From NCBI GenBank assembly GCA_036675035.1, contig JAKFFO010000016.1, positions 1-56,820 on the forward strand: a stretch of 56,820 nucleotides of DNA, read 5' to 3'. Position 1 is the stretch's first letter. Each line of letters begins with the position of its first letter. Shown here piece after piece: positions 18,408 to 27,976 of this stretch. The translations under genes were made by a program, and so were the position numbers. Under the pieces are notes generated by a model, which did not search any database, had not been told where the DNA came from, and saw only the letters and a list, made by a program, of their open reading frames with translations. The DNA is from MESE01 sp036675035 (GTDB lineage Bacteria > Pseudomonadota > Gammaproteobacteria > Burkholderiales > Burkholderiaceae_D).

Positions 18408-19379
18408 TTAACGCATTGCGCTTGGCGTAGTGCCGAACTCACGTTTAACCAATTTACGTAGTGCCGTTCCATCCTGATAGCCGACTTTGGCCGCTATCGC
18501 CTCGATCGACATCGACGTCGTTTCAATCAGGTGCGAGGCGCACAGCAAGCGCCGACGCTGAATGAACTTGATTGGCGACACGCCGGTTGCCGCAACGATG
18601 CGCCGCGACAGCGTTTTGGGGGACACGGCGAGTTCGGATGATAAGTTCGCGACACTGATCGGCGCGTCCAGATTGGCATCGATCCATCGTTCGGCGGCAA
18701 CCACCGTCGGATCTGTTTCATGAATATGGGTCGGCATCATGTATCTGGCCTGAGAAGGGCGCTGGTCGATCAGCATGTAGCGCGAACAAAGATGCGCCAC
18801 TGCGGTTCCCATCGTGTCGGCAACAATCGCCAGCGCCAGATCCAATTGGGAAAAGGCGGCGCCCGCAGTCATGTACGGGCCGTCTTTTACCAGCATCCTC
18901 GTCTCGTCCAGCGTGATATCCGGATAGCGGGATCGGAACAGATGAGCCAGCCACCAGGTCGTGGTTGCACGGCGACCACTCAGCAAACCTGCCTGTGCAA
19001 GGAAAAATACCGAGGAACAGGAAGCGCCGATCCGAACGCTTCCATCATTTAACGCCTGCAGTAGCCGTATAAGCTCGATCACATCTTTTTTTGCAAATCG
19101 TGCCGCGATCTCTGCTGCGCCCACCATGCCCGACCCTGGGATGACAATCCAGTCCGGTTTTACACCAGACGCGATAACTTCGCGGAACGGCAAATCCACG
19201 CGCAATCTGAGCGCTCCGCCCGTGCGCACATGTCTTGTGTATCCAGCGGTGATTACCTGGGTTTTATGCGGCTTGCTCGACCTGCCAAGAAACGCCTGGC
19301 CGGCCCTGAATGTATCAAGGGTAATGGCCAGGCTGGAATCCATGACGCCGTCCAGAACTAAAACAAGAATTGTTTTCAT
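18408..19379 (-). CDS. GlxA-type AraC-family regulator (DJ-1/PfpI domain plus HTH)
   Basis: A 323-residue protein. Residues ~1-190 form a DJ-1/PfpI-like glutamine-amidotransferase fold, with IVIPGSGM and the nucleophile-elbow-like IGASCSSVFFLAQAGLL. Residues ~220-323 are an AraC double helix-turn-helix (PISVANLSSELAVSPKTLSRRI and SIEAIAAKVGYQDGTALRKLVKREFG). It lies divergent from a dienelactone-hydrolase-like gene (19518), with 138 bp between, so it probably controls that gene. The ligand is unknown. Confidence 0.9.
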   Translation of the reverse strand: MKTILVLVLDGVMDSSLAITLDTFRAGQAFLGRSSKPHKTQVITAGYTRHVRTGGALRLRVDLPFREVIASGVKPDWIVIPGSGMVGAAEIAARFAKKDVIELIRLLQALNDGSVRIGASCSSVFFLAQAGLLSGRRATTTWWLAHLFRSRYPDITLDETRMLVKDGPYMTAGAAFSQLDLALAIVADTMGTAVAHLCSRYMLIDQRPSQARYMMPTHIHETDPTVVAAERWIDANLDAPISVANLSSELAVSPKTLSRRIVAATGVSPIKFIQRRRLLCASHLIETTSMSIEAIAAKVGYQDGTALRKLVKREFGTTPSAMR

Positions 19380-19517
19380 GTGTCCATTTTGACATGAAAC
19401 AAGTCATTTTTGAATATGGCGCCATCGCTTTCCAAACGGCAGACTGGCAGCTCGTGACCAAGCGACCAAGACCACGAGCCATCCGGTCAATCCATTCAAC
19501 GACAAGGAGTTACCGCA

Positions 19518-20336
19518 ATGCCGAACCGAGACATGAGCCAGGACGATCCGCTCGACGATTTCAATCCCCGCAAAATCACTCTTGACGGTGTTACCAAGAT
19601 AGTCCACGTGGCGGGTACCGGGCCGGCAGTGATCGTGATGACCGAGATGCCGGGGATCAGCCCGCACGTCGCTCGCTTCAGCCGCTGGGTTCGCGATGCA
19701 GGATTCACCGTGTATATGCCGTCGTTGTTCGGCCGCGATGGAGCGGTGCCGAGTGCCGAAGACGGCAAGACGACCTTTCAGCGAGCATGCGTCAGTGCGG
19801 AGTTTCGCGCGTTCGGCGCTAACCAGTCGAGTCCGGTAACCAGGTGGCTGCGCTCGCTGGCGCGGCTGGCGCACGAGGAGTGCGGCGGCCCAGGTGTCGG
19901 TGCGATCGGAATGTGCTTTACAGGCAACTTTGCGCTCACGATGATGCTCGAACCGTCGATGCTTGCGCCGGTATTGTCGCAGCCGTCGTTACCGCTGGAC
20001 GATCCGGGCGGACTGGAAATCGCGCCCGACGAGCTAGCCGCGGTTCGGCAGCGCCTCGAACGCGACGACCTGACAGTGATGGCCTACCGCTTCGAGGGAG
20101 ACCGCTTCTGCAAGGCGCAAAGGTTTGCCGCCTATTCCGAGGCGCTCGGTAACCGCTTCATCGGACGGGTGCTTTCCGACATTGCGGCCAACCGCGAAAC
20201 GCCGCCGTTTTTCGAGAAAGTGGTGGGATGCCCGCACAGCGTCGTCACCGCACACCTGATCGATGAAGCAGGCCAGCCAACGATTGCCGCGCGCGATGAA
20301 ATCCTGTCGTTCTTCGTGCACAGGCTTGGCGTATGA
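19518..20336 (+). CDS. Dienelactone-hydrolase-family protein
   Basis: A 272-residue alpha/beta hydrolase. GMCFTG near residue 133 has the Cys nucleophile of dienelactone hydrolases. The C-terminal CPHSVVT carries a candidate catalytic His, and TEMPGISPHVARFSRWVRDAG is the typical N-terminal block. AAGGAG at 19505-19510 lies before the ATG. There is no leader peptide, so it is cytoplasmic. It is divergent from, and probably controlled by, the GlxA-type regulator. The substrate is not known; hydrolysis of a lactone or ester is inferred from the family. Confidence 0.87.
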   Translation: MPNRDMSQDDPLDDFNPRKITLDGVTKIVHVAGTGPAVIVMTEMPGISPHVARFSRWVRDAGFTVYMPSLFGRDGAVPSAEDGKTTFQRACVSAEFRAFGANQSSPVTRWLRSLARLAHEECGGPGVGAIGMCFTGNFALTMMLEPSMLAPVLSQPSLPLDDPGGLEIAPDELAAVRQRLERDDLTVMAYRFEGDRFCKAQRFAAYSEALGNRFIGRVLSDIAANRETPPFFEKVVGCPHSVVTAHLIDEAGQPTIAARDEILSFFVHRLGV

Positions 20337-20443
20337 CATGGATTTGGCCCTCAGACATGCCGCGGCCTATGTCATTTCTAAAAGCTTGCTTATCTTTAAC
20401 CCGGGCCAGAACTGGTTATTTTTGCCATCGTCGAAAATAACAC

Positions 20444-20474
20444 TTGACCTTGCCGCTATGGGAAGGTCTAGACT
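20444..20474 (+). promoter_or_regulatory. CueR/MerR-type metal-inducible promoter of the copper island
   Basis: The -35 TTGACC (20444-20449) and -10 TAGACT (20469-20474) are separated by 19 bp, the overlong spacer typical of MerR-family promoters. Inside lies the dyad ACCTTGCC-GCTAT-GGGAAGGT (20447-20467), with one mismatch. This is very close to known CueR operators (ACCTTCC...GGAAGGT). It points to the copper genes that begin at 20539. No cueR gene is in the window, so the regulator must be elsewhere, unless the PbrR-like protein serves. Confidence 0.85.
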
Positions 20475-20538
20475 GCTTGCATGGAACTGCTTGGAAGCTT
20501 AGAAATCGCAGTGGACACATGGTAGACTTATTGCACAT

Positions 20539-20955
20539 ATGAATCGCGCCCTCCAGTCATTTTTGCTTTGGTTTATGATCGCCATGATGCCGGTTCAGGG
20601 CATTGCTGCGGTGATCAAGGCATCGTGCGGCCCGACTCATCACAATGTGATGCAAGCCGCCAATGAAGCTGAACATCATCATCACGATGGCGTGGCCGCG
20701 CATGCAAGTATCGACAGCATGTTCATGCATGCATCGATGAACGCCGACGATGCACCTGCGGATTCCGACAGCTATAAAAGCAGCTTCTGCAGCGCTTGCG
20801 CCGCGTGTTGCGTCGGTGCCGTCGGACCGCCGGCGCTTGCCGTCCTTCCGTCTTCGCATGGTAGTTCCGAGTCATTTGCCGTAGCCGCCAATTCTCCGCT
20901 CGCCGGCGTCATACCGGCCGGCCTGGACCGTCCTCCCAAATCTGATTTCGCCTAA
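20539..20955 (+). CDS. Exported His/Cys/Met-rich protein, first gene of the copper island
   Basis: A 138-residue protein with a signal peptide (FLLWFMIAMMPVQGIAA). A His-rich stretch follows (HHNVMQAANEAEHHHH), then FMHASM and a Cys cluster CSACAACC near residue 95. Such proteins head copper operons in proteobacteria and resemble the DUF2946 type; the exact family is not certain. It probably binds Cu(I)/Cu(II) in the periplasm. It begins 64 bp after the CueR-type -10 box. No strong ribosome-binding site is seen before the ATG. Confidence 0.75.
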   Translation: MNRALQSFLLWFMIAMMPVQGIAAVIKASCGPTHHNVMQAANEAEHHHHDGVAAHASIDSMFMHASMNADDAPADSDSYKSSFCSACAACCVGAVGPPALAVLPSSHGSSESFAVAANSPLAGVIPAGLDRPPKSDFA

Positions 20956-21059
20956 TCGACGTATTCAATCAAGTACGCGAAGCACTTTCCGTTCGCCTGC
21001 TTGATCCAATACGAAGCCGCGTGCGTCGGCACGCCCGTTCGATCGATTTCGAGGAATTC

Positions 21060-21437
21060 ATGTCTATTTCAATCTGGTACCTGACCGGTGCGCTGGCGTT
21101 GTTTCCGCTGGCCGCAGCCGGCCAGCCAATGCAACAACAGCACAACCCTGCCGATGCGAACGCGCCGGTCCCGGCACCGGCATATGAATCCGCATTCAAT
21201 CATTACCGCGCGATGGCAGACGAAGATGCGTCGCCGGACAAGGTTTGGCGCGCCGCAAACACCGAGGTACAAAACGCGGCGTCGCAATCCGGTCAGATGG
21301 CGGAACCCGGATCAAGAGAGGCCGCGCCGGCTGCCACATCGAAAAAATCCGAAGGTGCACCGGCTAGAAAAGAAGCAGCCATGCCGTCGGTTGATCCGCA
21401 TGCTGGACATCGCGGCCATCACCGAAAAGGAGAATAA
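21060..21437 (+). CDS. Exported His-tailed protein of the copper island
   Basis: A 125-residue protein from the ATG at 21060, with GAGGA at 21051-21055; an in-frame codon at 21021 would add a leader with no signal character. An N-terminal hydrophobic segment (SIWYLTGALALFPLAAAG) is followed by a Pro/Ala/Gln-rich low-complexity region. A conserved-looking NHYRAMADEDASPDKVWRAAN block lies near residue 50. The tail DPHAGHRGHH is likely metal-binding. Only 2 bp separate it from the TolC-family gene, so the two are co-translated. The family is not identified. Confidence 0.7.
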   Translation: MSISIWYLTGALALFPLAAAGQPMQQQHNPADANAPVPAPAYESAFNHYRAMADEDASPDKVWRAANTEVQNAASQSGQMAEPGSREAAPAATSKKSEGAPARKEAAMPSVDPHAGHRGHHRKGE

Positions 21438-21439
21438 CC

Positions 21440-22858
21440 ATGCGTTCGCATTCGCATCGGCACACGCTCGGCGTCAAGCCATTATTCGTTGCCGTAACCG
21501 CACTGGTCTTGGCCGGATGCGCCACATTTTCCAGCGACGGCGGGCTCGGCTCGGTCTCGGCACTGACCGAGGCACGCACCGGGCAAGCGGTCCAACGGGA
21601 AAACCCGGCAGACGCCGGAGCGGCGCAATCGGCTGTGTCGCAATTGATCTCCAGGCCTCTGACACCGGATGCCGCGGTTCAAATCGCGCTGCTGAATAAC
21701 AAGGCGCTTCAGGCATCGTTTTCCGAACTCGGAGTCGCCGAGGCCGATCTGGTGCAGGCAGGCCGCATGCGCAATCCCGGGTTTTCCTTCGGCCGGATGC
21801 GCGGTGGCGATGACGTCGAAATAGAGCGTAGCATCATGTTCGATCTGGTCGGATTGCTGACCATTCCCGTGCGCAGCGGCATCGAGCAACGACGCTTCGA
21901 GCAAGCCAAACTTGAGGCCGCATCGCAGGCAGTCGAACTGGCGGCCGACACGCGCAAGGCATATTTCAGCGCGGTGGCGGCCCGGCAGTCGGCGCAATAT
22001 GCAGAACAGGTAGCGGTTGCCGCCGAGGCCGGTGCAACACTGGCGCAGCGTCTGGCCAAGGTCGGCAACTGGAGCAAGCTGGACCAGGCGCGCGAACAGG
22101 TGTTTTACGCGCATGCTACCGCGCAGCTTGCGCGGGCACGTCATCAGGCAACGCTCGCGCGCGAACAGCTGACGCGCCTGCTTGGCCTGTGGGGCGACAT
22201 GGCGGCATTCGAACTGCCGGACCGGTTGCCGGACCTGCCTGATAAGCCGAAACAGGTTGCCGATCTCGAAGCGCAGGCCATGCACCAGCGGCTCGACGTT
22301 CAAATGGCCAGGCGCGATGCAGAAGCAACGGCCAGCGCACTTGGCTTGAGTCGGGCAACCGGATTCATCAATGTGCTCGATGCGGGTTACGCAAACAAGA
22401 GCGAAACCGGAAGTCCTCGTGCGAACGGTTACGAGATAGCGCTGGAGCTGCCGATTTTCGATTGGGGCGGTGCCCGCACCGCAAAAGCCGAAGCCTTGTA
22501 CATGCGCTCGGTGCATCGCACTGCAGACGCTGCCGTGCGCGCCCGTTCGGAAGTGCGCGAAGCATATTCCGCCTATCGCACATCGTACGACCTGGCGAAA
22601 CACTACACGGACGAGATCGTCCCGCTACGTAAAAGCATCTCGGATGAAGTACTGCTTCGCTATAACGGCATGCTGGTCAGCGTTTTTGAACTGCTCGCCG
22701 ATGCCCGCGACCAGATCAACAGCGTCAACGCGGCAATTGAAGCGCAGCGGGACTTCTGGATCGCCGAGACTGATCTGCAGTCGGCCATCAATGGCAGCGG
22801 CGGCACTTCGATTCAAATGCGTGCGCAGGTTTCAGGTGAAGCCGCGCAGGAACACTGA
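21440..22858 (+). CDS. TolC-family outer-membrane efflux lipoprotein
   Basis: A 472-residue protein. The lipobox LAGC puts the acylated Cys near residue 27. Two long heptad-rich helical repeats follow, with AVQIALLNNKALQASFSELG and ANGYEIALELPIFDWGGARTAKAEA, the latter the standard OEP strand motif. It should form a trimeric outer-membrane channel for metal export. No RND or membrane-fusion partner is in the window. In copper clusters of this layout it may act with the periplasmic oxidase or with a pump elsewhere; this is inference. Confidence 0.88.
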   Translation: MRSHSHRHTLGVKPLFVAVTALVLAGCATFSSDGGLGSVSALTEARTGQAVQRENPADAGAAQSAVSQLISRPLTPDAAVQIALLNNKALQASFSELGVAEADLVQAGRMRNPGFSFGRMRGGDDVEIERSIMFDLVGLLTIPVRSGIEQRRFEQAKLEAASQAVELAADTRKAYFSAVAARQSAQYAEQVAVAAEAGATLAQRLAKVGNWSKLDQAREQVFYAHATAQLARARHQATLAREQLTRLLGLWGDMAAFELPDRLPDLPDKPKQVADLEAQAMHQRLDVQMARRDAEATASALGLSRATGFINVLDAGYANKSETGSPRANGYEIALELPIFDWGGARTAKAEALYMRSVHRTADAAVRARSEVREAYSAYRTSYDLAKHYTDEIVPLRKSISDEVLLRYNGMLVSVFELLADARDQINSVNAAIEAQRDFWIAETDLQSAINGSGGTSIQMRAQVSGEAAQEH

Positions 22859-22901
22859 CGATGCGGCACGAATAAGTATGAAACCGCATCCCCTCACCCC
22901 G

Positions 22902-22924
22902 ACCCTCTCCCAGAGGGAGAGGGT
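22902..22924. repeat. Perfect palindromic intergenic repeat, copy 2
   Basis: The ten-base arms (22902-22911 and 22915-22924) pair perfectly around a three-base loop in the 126 bp between the TolC-like and multicopper oxidase genes. Its sequence class matches the element at 4764-4784. A hairpin here could alter the relative expression or stability of the two halves of the copper transcript. Confidence 0.7.
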
Positions 22925-22984
22925 GAAAAATGGGCGCGATGAAATAGAGACTTCATCGTGCCGGATCACTAACGAGGAACAGCA

Positions 22985-24373
22985 ATGGTTTCACGCAGAA
23001 ATTTTTTCACCGGTGCGGCAGCGATGGTCGGCGCAGGATTGGTCAGCCGGGTCAGTGCCGCATCGCTGCCGGAAGCGCCCATCATGGACAATGCAGCGAC
23101 CCAGCCCCCGCTGCCGCCGCCGAACGGGCGTCCCTACAACCCGGTCGTGACCCTGAACGGCTGGTCGCTTCCGTGGCGCATGAACAATGGCGTCAAGGAA
23201 TTTCATCTGGTTGCGGAGCCGGTAGTACGCGAAATTGCGCCCGGCATGAAGGCCAACCTGTGGGGCTACAACGGCCAGTCGCCGGGGCCGACCATCGAAG
23301 TGGTCGAAGGCGACCGGGTGCGTATTTTCGTTACCAACAAGCTGCCCGAGCACACCAGCATCCACTGGCATGGACAGCGGCTGCCGAACGGCATGGACGG
23401 CGTTACCGGCCTGACGCAGCCGGGAATCCAACCCGGCAAAACCTTTGTCTACGAGTTTGTCGCCAAGCGGCCCGGAACCTTCATGTATCACCCGCATGCG
23501 GACGAAATGGTGCAAATGGCGATGGGCATGATGGGGTTCTGGGTAACGCACCCGAAAAATCCTTCGTTCATGAAGGTCGACCGCGATTTTGTCTTTTTGC
23601 TCGGCAGCTACGATATCGAGCCAGGCAGTTATACGCCGAAAACCTCCACCATGCTGGACTTCAATCTATTTACATTCAACAGCCGCGTGTTTCCCGGTAT
23701 CGATTCAATGAATGTACGGCAGGGCGACCGCGTGCGCATCCGCTTCGGCAACCTGACGATGACGAACCACCCGATTCATTTGCACGGGCACGAGTTCGTG
23801 GTGGCCGGCACGGATGGCGGCTGGACCCGCCCGGAATCGCGCTGGCCGGAAGTAACTACCGATGTCGCGGTCGGCCAGATGCGCGCAATCGAGTTCGATG
23901 CGACCGATCCCGGCGACTGGGCATTTCATTGCCACAAATCGCATCACACAATGAATGCGATGGGTCATGACCTGCCCAATCTGATTGGCGTCGATCACCG
24001 CGGAATCGCAGAAAAAATAAACAAGCTGGTGCCTGAATACATGGTAATGGGTGAACGGGGCGGCTCGATGGGAGACATGGAGATGGCCATACCTGACAAC
24101 ACCTTGCCGATGATGAGCGGGCAAGGTCCGTTCGGCGGCATCGAAATGGGTGGCATGTTCACTGTCGTCAAGGTGCGCGAAGACCAGAAGCCCGGCGACT
24201 ACAAGGATCCGGGCTGGTACCGGCATCCGGCCGGGACCGTTGCTTATGAATGGACAGGAGCGCTGCCGGCGCCGGCCCGCAATACCTCGCCGGGTGGACA
24301 ATTGACCGCACCGGTGAATAAGCCCGACGTCGAAATGAGGGCGCGCAAGCCGTCCGGTCATCTTGGTCATTAG
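22985..24373 (+). CDS. Tat-exported multicopper oxidase (copper tolerance)
   Basis: A 462-residue protein. It has a Tat leader (SRRNFFTGAAAMVGAG). The copper ligands come in order: HWHG (127-130), HPH (169-171), HPIHLHGH (262-269) and HCH-x3-H-x4-M (His315, Cys316, His317, His321, Met326). That is a full type 1 plus trinuclear type 2/3 set. It should oxidise Cu(I) to the less harmful Cu(II) in the periplasm. A Met/Gly-rich stretch follows (GGSMGDMEMA, GGIEMGGMF) that may bind Cu(I). At 462 residues it is shorter than three-domain CopA/CueO, which suggests a compact two-domain form. Confidence 0.92.
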   Translation: MVSRRNFFTGAAAMVGAGLVSRVSAASLPEAPIMDNAATQPPLPPPNGRPYNPVVTLNGWSLPWRMNNGVKEFHLVAEPVVREIAPGMKANLWGYNGQSPGPTIEVVEGDRVRIFVTNKLPEHTSIHWHGQRLPNGMDGVTGLTQPGIQPGKTFVYEFVAKRPGTFMYHPHADEMVQMAMGMMGFWVTHPKNPSFMKVDRDFVFLLGSYDIEPGSYTPKTSTMLDFNLFTFNSRVFPGIDSMNVRQGDRVRIRFGNLTMTNHPIHLHGHEFVVAGTDGGWTRPESRWPEVTTDVAVGQMRAIEFDATDPGDWAFHCHKSHHTMNAMGHDLPNLIGVDHRGIAEKINKLVPEYMVMGERGGSMGDMEMAIPDNTLPMMSGQGPFGGIEMGGMFTVVKVREDQKPGDYKDPGWYRHPAGTVAYEWTGALPAPARNTSPGGQLTAPVNKPDVEMRARKPSGHLGH

Positions 24374-24438
24374 CAACAGCTGGTTCCGGCGTCACCTGCT
24401 ACATCACCGTTATCAAGTAAAACCTGTCAAGGAAAAAA

Positions 24439-24960
24439 ATGAAAAAAATCTCTATGTCGAACACTGCTCTGGGCGCTGCCTTACTCGCATTATCGATAGC
24501 GGCAACCGTACCGTCGGCTTCGGCGCATACCGGTGCAACGCATGGCAAGGGCGACGCTGCGGCATCAATATCGACCGAAGACAAGGCGTTCGGCCGGCAA
24601 GGCGACCCGAAGGAAATAACCCGGTCCATCACCATCGACATGGATGACACGATGCGTTTCGGTCCGGCCGATATCACCGTCAAACAAGGCGAGACGATCA
24701 GGTTCATCGTAAAAAACAACGGCAAGCTGATGCATGAGATGGTGCTCGGCACGATAGCAATACTGAAGGAGCATGGGGAAATGATGAGAGTGCATCCCGC
24801 CATGGAACATGACGAACCGTACCTGACTCATGTGAGCCCGGGCGAGAAACAGGAAATGATTTGGCAATTCAGCAAGCCGGGAGATTTTAACTACGCTTGC
24901 CTGGTCGCTGGACATTTCGAAGCTGGCATGATCGGCAGGATCAAGGTCGCGGCGAAATGA
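24439..24960 (+). CDS. Cupredoxin-family copper-binding periplasmic protein
   Basis: A 173-residue protein with a signal peptide ending SASA-HTG. The plastocyanin/azurin-like domain holds the ligands His99 (LMHEMVLG), Cys154 (ACLVAGH), His159 and Met164. HTGATHGKG right after the leader may be an extra metal site. It probably passes copper or electrons to the multicopper oxidase encoded 65 bp upstream. AAGGAAA lies just before the ATG. Confidence 0.9.
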   Translation: MKKISMSNTALGAALLALSIAATVPSASAHTGATHGKGDAAASISTEDKAFGRQGDPKEITRSITIDMDDTMRFGPADITVKQGETIRFIVKNNGKLMHEMVLGTIAILKEHGEMMRVHPAMEHDEPYLTHVSPGEKQEMIWQFSKPGDFNYACLVAGHFEAGMIGRIKVAAK

Positions 24961-25035
24961 TTATTGGCGGTAGCGTTGGCGTCATAAAGTCGCCGGCGGG
25001 ATGAATGCAATTTGCTTTATTTGAAGGAGTATCTT

Positions 25036-25416
25036 ATGAAACGCACACCATTAGTCGCGCTTTCTCTCGTCATCGGACTGGCCGGCGCGCCGCTCATTGT
25101 CTTTGCATCCGGAAACAATGGCGCGACACATTCCGGCATGGCCAAATCCGAGCGGACGGCCGCTCCCGCAAATGCGGCCGCATCGGATAGTGCTGCAATG
25201 ACCGAAGGCGAAATCAGGAAAGTCAACAAGGACGCGGGCAAGCTTACGATCAGGCACGCAGAGCTGAAGAATCTTGGCATGCCTGCCATGACCATGGTAT
25301 TCCAGGTCAAGGACAAGACCATGCTCGACCAGGTGAAGGCCGGCGACAAGATCAGTTTTGTCGCGGAAAAGATTGGAGGAAAATTCACCGTCACGCAGAT
25401 CGAAGCCAGGAAGTAA
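25036..25416 (+). CDS. CusF-like periplasmic copper/silver chaperone
   Basis: A 126-residue protein from the ATG at 25036, set by AAGGAG at 25025-25030; the longer frame from 25012 lacks support. After a signal peptide and an Ala/Ser/Thr linker comes the small beta-barrel: MTEGEIRKVNKDAGKLTIRH with His74, then GMPAMTM with Met85 and Met87. The Trp that caps Cu(I) in E. coli CusF is replaced by Met82, as in several CusF-like homologues. A decayed homologue lies at 28807-29020. Confidence 0.88.
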   Translation: MKRTPLVALSLVIGLAGAPLIVFASGNNGATHSGMAKSERTAAPANAAASDSAAMTEGEIRKVNKDAGKLTIRHAELKNLGMPAMTMVFQVKDKTMLDQVKAGDKISFVAEKIGGKFTVTQIEARK

Positions 25417-25563
25417 CGCCCCATGCCGTGTACGCTCTGTTTTATTGTCTGTTTAAAGAGCCTTGGAGATTTCATAACCGCGGGCTCGTATCGTTGATGG
25501 TTATCGTTGATCCTGCATGCTGGAGCTATCTGGCTCAGGCTTTCTACTGCCGGGAGAATCTAT

Positions 25564-27888
25564 ATGAACGGAAATGCAATACACCAGCACCAGCAACCGG
25601 ATAGCAATCTCGATAAACCGCATACCGATCCGGTATGCAAAATGCAGGTTGCAGCGGACCCGGCGAAGATGATCAGACATGACGGCAGGTCAAACTATTT
25701 CTGTAGCAGCGGCTGCATGGAAAAATTTCGTGCAAATCCGGATGCTTATCTGCATCCAGAGGCCGAAGTGAATATGGAGCAGGCAGCGCCGGCCGGCACA
25801 ATATATACCTGCCCGATGCATCCGGAAATTCGACAGGCCGCTCCCGGAAATTGTCCAAAATGCGGCATGACGCTGGAGCCGGTGATGCCTACGCTGGAAG
25901 AAGACAATTCCGAACTGAATGATTTTCGGCGGCGTTTCTGGTGGACGCTGCCGCTTACCATCATTGTCACGCTGCTGGCGATGGGTGGACATTTGATAGG
26001 GATGACCGATCCCGGCACGCAAAGCTGGATCGAGCTGTTTCTTTCGATTCCCATCGTCTTGTGGGCCGGCTGGCCGTTTTTCAAGCGCGGCCTGCAGTCG
26101 GTGCAGAACCGAAGCCCGAACATGTGGACGTTGATCTCGGTAGGCACCGGCGCCGCCTTTGTCTATAGCGTTGCGGCAACCGTGGTTCCCGGCTGGTTCC
26201 CGTCGTCGTTCGTTGCGCATGGGCGAATCGGCGTCTACTTCGAAGCGGCTGCAGTCATTATTTCATTGACCCTTCTGGGGCAGATTCTGGAGCTCAAGGC
26301 ACGCTCGCAAACGTCGGCCGCCATCAAGTCGCTCCTTGGGTTGGCGCCCAAAACAGCACGTCGTATTTATAACGATGGCACTGAAGCAGATATTCCCCTT
26401 AACCATGTCCATGTCGGCGATTCGCTCCGGGTGAGACCGGGAGAAAAAGTGCCGGTGGATGGCGTAGTCACCGAGGGCAGCAGCGCAGTCGATGAGGCAA
26501 TGCTCACCGGTGAGCCGCTCCCGGTCATGAAAAGGCCGGGCGATAAACTGATCGGCGCCACGCTCAATACCAGCGGCAGCCTGGTGATGCGGTCAGAGCG
26601 AGTCGGCGCCGAGACGATGCTGTCGCAAATCGTGCAAATGGTTTCACAGGCGCAGCGCTCGCGCGCGCCGATGCAACGGATGGCGGATTCGGTGGCCGGC
26701 TACTTCGTGCTCGCCGTGCTCGGCATCGCGATGCTAACCTTTTTCGGATGGGGTTGGTTCGGTCCTGAGCCGCGATGGATCTACGGGCTGGTCAATGCCG
26801 TTGCGGTACTGATTATTGCCTGCCCGTGTGCGCTCGGGCTTGCGACACCGATGTCCGTCATGGTCGCCACCGGAAGGGCGGCGACCCAGGGCATCCTCTT
26901 TCGCGATGCGGCAGTCATCGAAAACCTGCGCAGGGTGGATACGCTGATCGTGGATAAAACCGGCACGCTGACCGAAGGCAAGCCGGTGTACGAACGGGCG
27001 ATCCCGGCGCCAGGATATACGGAAGACGAGGTGCTCCGGATTGCCGCCAGCCTTGACCAAGGCAGTGAACATCCGCTGGCACACGCGATCGTCGATGCCG
27101 CGAGAAGCCGTGGACTTGATTTAAGCAAGCCGGACGATTTTGAATCCGGCAGCGGAATCGGCGTACGCGGCATCGTGGAGGGCAGGCACATCGCGCTGGG
27201 AAACACGCTTCTCATGAACGAAACAGGAACGGCAACGGAGGCCCTTGCGAAACAGGCAGAGGCGTTGCGCAATGAAGGCGCCAGCGTCATGTTCCTGTCG
27301 GCAGACGGCCGGCTCGCGGGACTGCTCGCGGTGTCCGATCCGATCAAGGCAACCACGGTAGAAGCGATCAATGCGCTCAGATCGACAGGGCTGAGAATCA
27401 TCATGGCGACCGGCGATGGATTGACGACGGCACAGGCAGTCGGCAAGCGCCTCGGTATCGGCGAAGTTCACGGCGAAGTAAAGCCACAGGATAAATTGGA
27501 CCTGGTCAGCCGGCTGCAACAGGAAGGCCATAAAGTGGCAATGGCCGGCGACGGCATCAACGACGCGCCCGCCCTTGCCAAAGCGGAGGTCGGCATTGCC
27601 ATGGGAACCGGCACTGATGTCGCCATGAACAGCGCGCAAGTTACGCTAGTCAAGGGAGACTTGAGGGGAATTGCCAAAGCCCGGGCGATATCCGAGTCGA
27701 CCGTGCGCAATATGCGACAAAACCTTGGGTTTGCGTTCCTGTACAACATCCTGGGAATCCCGATCGCCGCCGGTTTGCTTTACCCGTTCACCGGGCAACT
27801 GTTATCGCCGATGATTGCAGCTTTGGCGATGAGCTTGAGTTCGGCTTCGGTGATCGGGAATGCGTTAAGGCTTCGTGGCGCACGCTGA
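25564..27888 (+). CDS. Copper-translocating P1B-type ATPase with YHS and Cys-rich N-terminal metal-binding domains
   Basis: A 774-residue protein from the ATG at 25564, with GGGAG at 25552-25556; the frame is open back to 25507 without support. The YHS domain has DPVCKM (Cys25) with Cys47/Cys51. A heavy-metal-binding domain follows (CPMH at 83 and CPKCGM at 97). The core P1B machinery has the CPC motif (420-422) in the transport helix, TGEP (315-318), the phosphorylated Asp464 in DKTGTLT, SEHPLA and GDGINDAP. It lacks the ferredoxin-like HMA domains of E. coli CopA. It should pump Cu(I)/Ag(I) out of the cytoplasm. Confidence 0.93.
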   Translation: MNGNAIHQHQQPDSNLDKPHTDPVCKMQVAADPAKMIRHDGRSNYFCSSGCMEKFRANPDAYLHPEAEVNMEQAAPAGTIYTCPMHPEIRQAAPGNCPKCGMTLEPVMPTLEEDNSELNDFRRRFWWTLPLTIIVTLLAMGGHLIGMTDPGTQSWIELFLSIPIVLWAGWPFFKRGLQSVQNRSPNMWTLISVGTGAAFVYSVAATVVPGWFPSSFVAHGRIGVYFEAAAVIISLTLLGQILELKARSQTSAAIKSLLGLAPKTARRIYNDGTEADIPLNHVHVGDSLRVRPGEKVPVDGVVTEGSSAVDEAMLTGEPLPVMKRPGDKLIGATLNTSGSLVMRSERVGAETMLSQIVQMVSQAQRSRAPMQRMADSVAGYFVLAVLGIAMLTFFGWGWFGPEPRWIYGLVNAVAVLIIACPCALGLATPMSVMVATGRAATQGILFRDAAVIENLRRVDTLIVDKTGTLTEGKPVYERAIPAPGYTEDEVLRIAASLDQGSEHPLAHAIVDAARSRGLDLSKPDDFESGSGIGVRGIVEGRHIALGNTLLMNETGTATEALAKQAEALRNEGASVMFLSADGRLAGLLAVSDPIKATTVEAINALRSTGLRIIMATGDGLTTAQAVGKRLGIGEVHGEVKPQDKLDLVSRLQQEGHKVAMAGDGINDAPALAKAEVGIAMGTGTDVAMNSAQVTLVKGDLRGIAKARAISESTVRNMRQNLGFAFLYNILGIPIAAGLLYPFTGQLLSPMIAALAMSLSSASVIGNALRLRGAR

Positions 27889-27976
27889 AACGTTGGTGAA
27901 ACAGCTTGATGGGAAGCTCGAACTTTATCAAGCCGGCGGAACCTAACTTGAAAGAATTTTGACAGGAGGTTGAATC

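Noticed and set aside
22470..23150. 226-residue plus-strand frame across the tolC-like/oxidase junction
   Set aside because: It overlaps two well-supported genes in another frame and has no family features.
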